Shown: positions 5,917 through 7,999 of the stretch, piece by piece | Layout of the letters: each line of letters starts with the position of its first letter | How positions within the stretch are numbered: position 1 is the first letter of the stretch | Assembly (NCBI GenBank): GCA_003354055.1 | Contig: PIVQ01000307.1 | Location: 1 to 7,999 of the forward strand | Direction of reading: 5' to 3' | Length of the DNA stretch: 7,999 nucleotides | DNA from: Desulfobacteraceae bacterium | GTDB lineage: Bacteria; Desulfobacterota; Desulfobacteria; Desulfobacterales; Desulfobacteraceae | Translations under genes and position numbers: made by a program | Notes under the pieces: model-generated | Databases searched by the model: none | What the model was told of the DNA's origin: nothing | Seen by the model: only the letters and a program-made list of their open reading frames with translations

Positions 5917-5959
5917 GCGAGAACCTCTGGATCAGCGAGAACGGCGCACTGTTCTCGCT
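5917..5959 (-). repeat. GCGAGAAC repeats and hairpin between tdh and kbl
   Basis: The 8-mer GCGAGAAC occurs at 5917-5924 and 5935-5942, and once inverted (GTTCTCGC) at 5951-5958. The second and third copies form a perfect 9-bp hairpin (5934-5942/5951-5959) with an eight-base loop, starting one base past the tdh stop codon in the mRNA. The first copy can compete for the same partner with a 26-base loop. No T-run follows, so the hairpin probably modulates mRNA stability or readthrough into kbl. Confidence 0.55.
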
Positions 5960-6994
5960 TTATTCCCAATCAAGAATAACTTTACCGGACTCTCCGGATC
6001 GCATCACCTCAAACCCCTTCTCAAACTCAGTATAGTGGAAGCGGTGAGTGATCAATGTGCTGATATCCAGGCCGGTCTGGATCATGCTGGTCATCTTGTA
6101 CCAGGTTTCATACATTTCCCTGCCGTAGATCCCTTTGATGGTGAGCATATTGAACACGACCTTGTTCCAGTCGATTTCCGTGTGATCGGGCATGATGCCC
6201 AACAGGGCAATTTTACCGCCGTGGCACATATTGTTCAGGATATCGTTGAGGGCGGCCGGGTTGCCTGACATTTCCATGGCTACATCAAAGCCCTCTTTCA
6301 TGCCCAGTTGGCTCTGGGCATCAGCCAGACTTTTTTTGGACACATCCACGGTCAGGGTGGCGCCGGATTGTTTGGCCAGGTTCAGACGGAAGGGATTCAC
6401 ATCCGTAACCACCACATGGCGGGCGCCGGCATGACGAACAATAGCCGCAGCCATACAACCGATGGGGCCGGCGCCGGTAATGAGAACATCTTCGCCCAGG
6501 ACATCAAAGGAAAGGGCGGTATGGGTGGCATTTCCCAGGGGATCGAAACAGGCCAGAACATCCAGGGGAATAGTTTCATCACAATACCAGACATTGGTCA
6601 CCGGAATGGCAAGATACTCGGCAAAGGCACCCGGACGGTTCACCCCGACCCCTTGGGTATTTTTACACAAATGGCGGCGGCCGGCCAGGCAGTTCCTGCA
6701 ATGGCCGCAGACCAGGTGGCCTTCACCCGACACCAAATCCCCAGGCTTAAAATCGGTCACATGGGATCCGACTGCCGCAATGGTGCCTACAAATTCATGA
6801 CCCACGTGCATGGGGACGGGAATGGTCTGCTGAGACCATTTGTCCCAGTTGTAAATGTGGACGTCCGTGCCGCAGATAGCGGTTTTAAGAATTTTGATGA
6901 GGACTTCGTTGTGGTCAATTTCCGGAACCGGCACATCCTGAAGGACCAGGCCTTGCGCTGGCGTAGCTTTAACCAATGCTTTCATGGTTTCCAT
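5960..6994 (-). CDS. tdh: L-threonine 3-dehydrogenase
   Basis: 344 residues, a zinc-dependent medium-chain dehydrogenase that oxidises L-threonine to 2-amino-3-ketobutyrate with NAD+. It follows the E. coli Tdh pattern closely from the Met at residue 4 onward, and that part is 341 residues, the same length as the E. coli enzyme. Catalytic-zinc ligands are Cys41 (in [15 protein letters not shown]), His66 and Glu67 (VGHEFVG). Structural-zinc cysteines are Cys96, Cys99, Cys102 and Cys110. The NAD-binding glycine motif GAGPIG is at 174-179, followed by the acidic VVTDVN end of beta-2 (195-200). The C-terminal block [15 protein letters not shown] (287-301) is diagnostic. AGGGAG six bases before the ATG at 6994 favours that start over the ATG at 6985. 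It is the first gene of the tdh-kbl operon. Confidence 0.97.
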   Translation of the reverse strand: METMKALVKATPAQGLVLQDVPVPEIDHNEVLIKILKTAICGTDVHIYNWDKWSQQTIPVPMHVGHEFVGTIAAVGSHVTDFKPGDLVSGEGHLVCGHCRNCLAGRRHLCKNTQGVGVNRPGAFAEYLAIPVTNVWYCDETIPLDVLACFDPLGNATHTALSFDVLGEDVLITGAGPIGCMAAAIVRHAGARHVVVTDVNPFRLNLAKQSGATLTVDVSKKSLADAQSQLGMKEGFDVAMEMSGNPAALNDILNNMCHGGKIALLGIMPDHTEIDWNKVVFNMLTIKGIYGREMYETWYKMTSMIQTGLDISTLITHRFHYTEFEKGFEVMRSGESGKVILDWE

Positions 6995-7038
6995 ATCCGT
7001 CTCCCTAATTTATATATAATCATCTCATTACACCCTAT

Positions 7039-7067
7039 AAATTGCGCCGATTGCTTTTGAATGTCAA
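7039..7067 (-). promoter_or_regulatory. Possible tdh promoter
   Basis: On the minus strand there is a perfect -35 hexamer TTGACA (7062-7067). At 17 bases the -10 would be the poor CAATTT (7039-7044); TTATAG (7035-7040) is a better hexamer but at 21 bases. A good -35 with a weak -10 suits a promoter that depends on an activator, and the AT-rich dyad at 7082-7115 lies directly upstream. Confidence 0.35.
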
Positions 7068-7081
7068 GCAATTTTTCTGTG

Positions 7082-7115
7082 ATATATTGGATAATACTTA
7101 ATTAATCTAATATAT
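7082..7115. promoter_or_regulatory. AT-rich inverted repeat upstream of tdh, likely regulator site
   Basis: ATATATTGGAT (7082-7092) and ATCTAATATAT (7105-7115) match as an inverted repeat in 10 of 11 positions around a 12-base spacer that itself overlaps the palindrome TTAATTAA (7098-7105). AT-rich dyads of this kind are typical of Lrp/AsnC binding. It lies 15 bases upstream of the tdh -35 and about 100 bases from the regulator's own promoter. Confidence 0.5.
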
Positions 7116-7216
7116 TTTACGTTTTACGCAAACAACGAGACAGAAACAGCGATCATATCAATTTTTACCCACCTCACTCTGAAAGCGTCTCTTTTTGACT
7201 GAAATTTGCTTGGCCC

Positions 7217-7245
7217 TTGATCCCGGGAGACCTTTTCTCTATAGT
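7217..7245 (+). promoter_or_regulatory. Sigma-70-type promoter of the Lrp-family gene
   Basis: TTGATC (7217-7222) and TATAGT (7240-7245) are separated by 17 bases, with four of six and five of six consensus positions. Transcription would start near 7252 and give a leader of about 46 bases. The AAGCAA copies at 7252-7261 sit on the start point, as expected for self-repression. Confidence 0.55.
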
Positions 7246-7297
7246 CAGCCTAAGCAAGCAACCTATTTATTCTTAAATACATCAGGAGAGTTGTAAG

Positions 7298-7765
7298 ATG
7301 ACGTTGATGGACGGTGACCTGGATGAACTTGAAACAAACATAATATTAGCGCTTCAGGAAGATGCGCGCAAATCCTTTAAAAGCATTGCAAAGGACCTGA
7401 ATGTGTCTGAGGGCACCATCAGCAACCGGGTGAACCGCTTAACTCAGAAAGGAATTTTGAAACTTGAGGCGCGTGTCAATCCGTTTGCCCTCTCCACAAA
7501 AGTGGCAGCCCTTTTGGGTATCAACCTGAAACACAGGTGCCATACTCAGGCAGTAAAAGAGATCCGGGCCCTGCCCAATGTCAATGCCGTCTGGGTTACC
7601 ACAGGAAAATATGATATCTTTGTGGAAGTTTTGGCTGATTCCATCAACGACCTCAATGATTTTATCTTTGACCGGGGTATCAACCAGGTCAACGGCATTG
7701 AATCCACTGAAACCCACATCATGCTCCAGTCGGAAACAAAATTTTTCAAAATCACCGGAGAATAG
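7298..7765 (+). CDS. Lrp/AsnC family transcriptional regulator
   Basis: 155 residues, the normal length for this family of amino-acid-responsive DNA-binding proteins. The N-terminal winged helix-turn-helix spans about residues 7-60, with the helix pair around FKSIAKDLNVSEGTISNRVNRL (27-48, recognition helix about 37-48) and the wing KGILKLEARVNP (51-62). The C-terminal RAM/ligand-binding domain (about 66-148) carries the family's G-x-Y/H-D motif as TGKYDIFVEV (102-111). AGGAGAG, seven bases upstream, supports the ATG at 7298. It is divergent from tdh-kbl. Because E. coli tdh is under Lrp control, local control of threonine breakdown is the likely role; the effector amino acid cannot be told from the sequence. 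It is a paralog-rich family, so I give no gene symbol. Confidence 0.92.
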   Translation: MTLMDGDLDELETNIILALQEDARKSFKSIAKDLNVSEGTISNRVNRLTQKGILKLEARVNPFALSTKVAALLGINLKHRCHTQAVKEIRALPNVNAVWVTTGKYDIFVEVLADSINDLNDFIFDRGINQVNGIESTETHIMLQSETKFFKITGE

Positions 7766-7811
7766 TCACAAAAATTCAACCTGGATAACAAACTTTTACG
7801 CTGAAACTTTC

Positions 7812-7840
7812 TTGACTTTTCTATGTTATTACGTTAATGT
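7812..7840 (+). promoter_or_regulatory. Promoter of rpmH
   Basis: TTGACT (7812-7817) and TAATGT (7835-7840) lie 17 bases apart, giving a strong sigma-70-type promoter with a start near 7847 and a leader of about 65 bases. The leader carries a short dyad, TGGTG/CACCA around TAA (7876-7888), just before the ribosome site. No clear terminator for the preceding regulator gene was found between 7766 and 7811. Confidence 0.55.
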
Positions 7841-7911
7841 TTTGCGTTTATTGTAGTTTAATTGATTAACCTAATTGGTGTAACACCAGACAGCGTAAGG
7901 ATTATAATTTT

Positions 7912-7999
7912 ATGAAACGGACATTTCAGCCAAGCAACCGGAAAAGAACAAGAAAACACGGATTTCTCAAAAGAATGGCTTCCCCGGGCGGCAGACGCG
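7912..7999 (+). CDS. rpmH: 50S ribosomal protein L34 (partial, cut by window end)
   Basis: The first 29 codons are present. They read [18 protein letters not shown] and continue to SPGGRR, the near-invariant N-terminus of L34, a short (about 44-46 residue) basic protein of the large ribosomal subunit. TAAGGA (7896-7901) ten bases upstream is the ribosome site. In most bacteria rpmH is followed by rnpA, yidD and yidC, often near dnaA and the origin; those genes would lie beyond the window. Confidence 0.95.
   Translation, partial: MKRTFQPSNRKRTRKHGFLKRMASPGGRR

Larger units (their letters stand above)
7051..7261. promoter_or_regulatory. TTGCTT/AAGCAA hexamers bracketing the tdh and regulator promoters
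   Basis: TTGCTT occurs at 7051-7056 and 7206-7211, and its complement AAGCAA at 7066-7071, 7252-7257 and 7256-7261. The left pair is an inverted repeat overlapping the tdh -35 (7062-7067). The right set brackets the promoter of the Lrp-type gene (7217-7245). A shared binding motif for the divergently encoded regulator, covering both its target and its own promoter, is a reasonable inference. Confidence 0.35.

Noticed and set aside
6308..7060. 250-codon open frame antisense to tdh
   Set aside because: It lies almost wholly over tdh, whose product matches its family along its full length. The antisense translation has no recognisable domain, and such frames are common opposite GC-rich genes.
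7060..7090. Sigma-54 promoter for tdh on the minus strand (TTGCT present)
   Set aside because: The invariant GG at the -24 position is missing at the right spacing.
7137..7196. Terminator from GAGAC/GTCTC followed by T5 upstream of the regulator gene
   Set aside because: The stem is only five bases with a 45-base loop, and no transcript is expected to end there.
7780..7795. DnaA box near rpmH
   Set aside because: The closest match, TTATCCAGG on the minus strand, differs at two positions and is isolated, so there is no support for an origin in this window.

Overview
The window looks like chromosomal DNA from an anaerobic deltaproteobacterium (Desulfobacterota, possibly the Desulfobacteraceae). 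I infer this from the RNase G-type protein, the sigma-54 promoter in front of a small gene, and the tdh-kbl/Lrp block. The sequence alone does not fix the genus. The housekeeping genes at both ends are moderately GC-rich. The middle, roughly 2110-4300, is visibly richer in A+T and looks like an accessory insert.

Layout. 4-1557 (+) is a nearly complete RNase E/G family ribonuclease with an unusual acidic insertion, followed by a probable terminator. 1736-1751 is a good sigma-54 (-24/-12) promoter driving a 98-residue protein of unknown function (1814-2110). 2111-2627 has no gene but is packed with inverted repeats. 2628-4168 (-) holds three compact genes of unknown function, probably one operon: a short one-TM protein, a two-TM protein and a secreted protein. 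4220-4653 has no gene but contains a strongly folding element (4368-4504), best read as a three-way-junction RNA on the + strand whose two arm loops carry the same CAGGAC motif.

4654-6994 (-) is the threonine-degradation operon: tdh (threonine 3-dehydrogenase) first, then kbl (2-amino-3-ketobutyrate CoA ligase). Together these convert L-threonine through 2-amino-3-ketobutyrate to glycine and acetyl-CoA. A divergent Lrp/AsnC-type regulator gene (7298-7765, +) faces tdh across a 303-bp intergenic region. That region holds an AT-rich dyad and several TTGCTT/AAGCAA hexamers around both promoters, so local control of tdh-kbl by this regulator is likely. The window ends in the first 29 codons of rpmH (ribosomal protein L34), preceded by a good sigma-70-type promoter.

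The best candidates for something undescribed are the three-way-junction element at 4368-4504, the unknown three-gene membrane/secreted operon, and the hairpin-dense stretch between 2160 and 2571. No function is proven for any of these.
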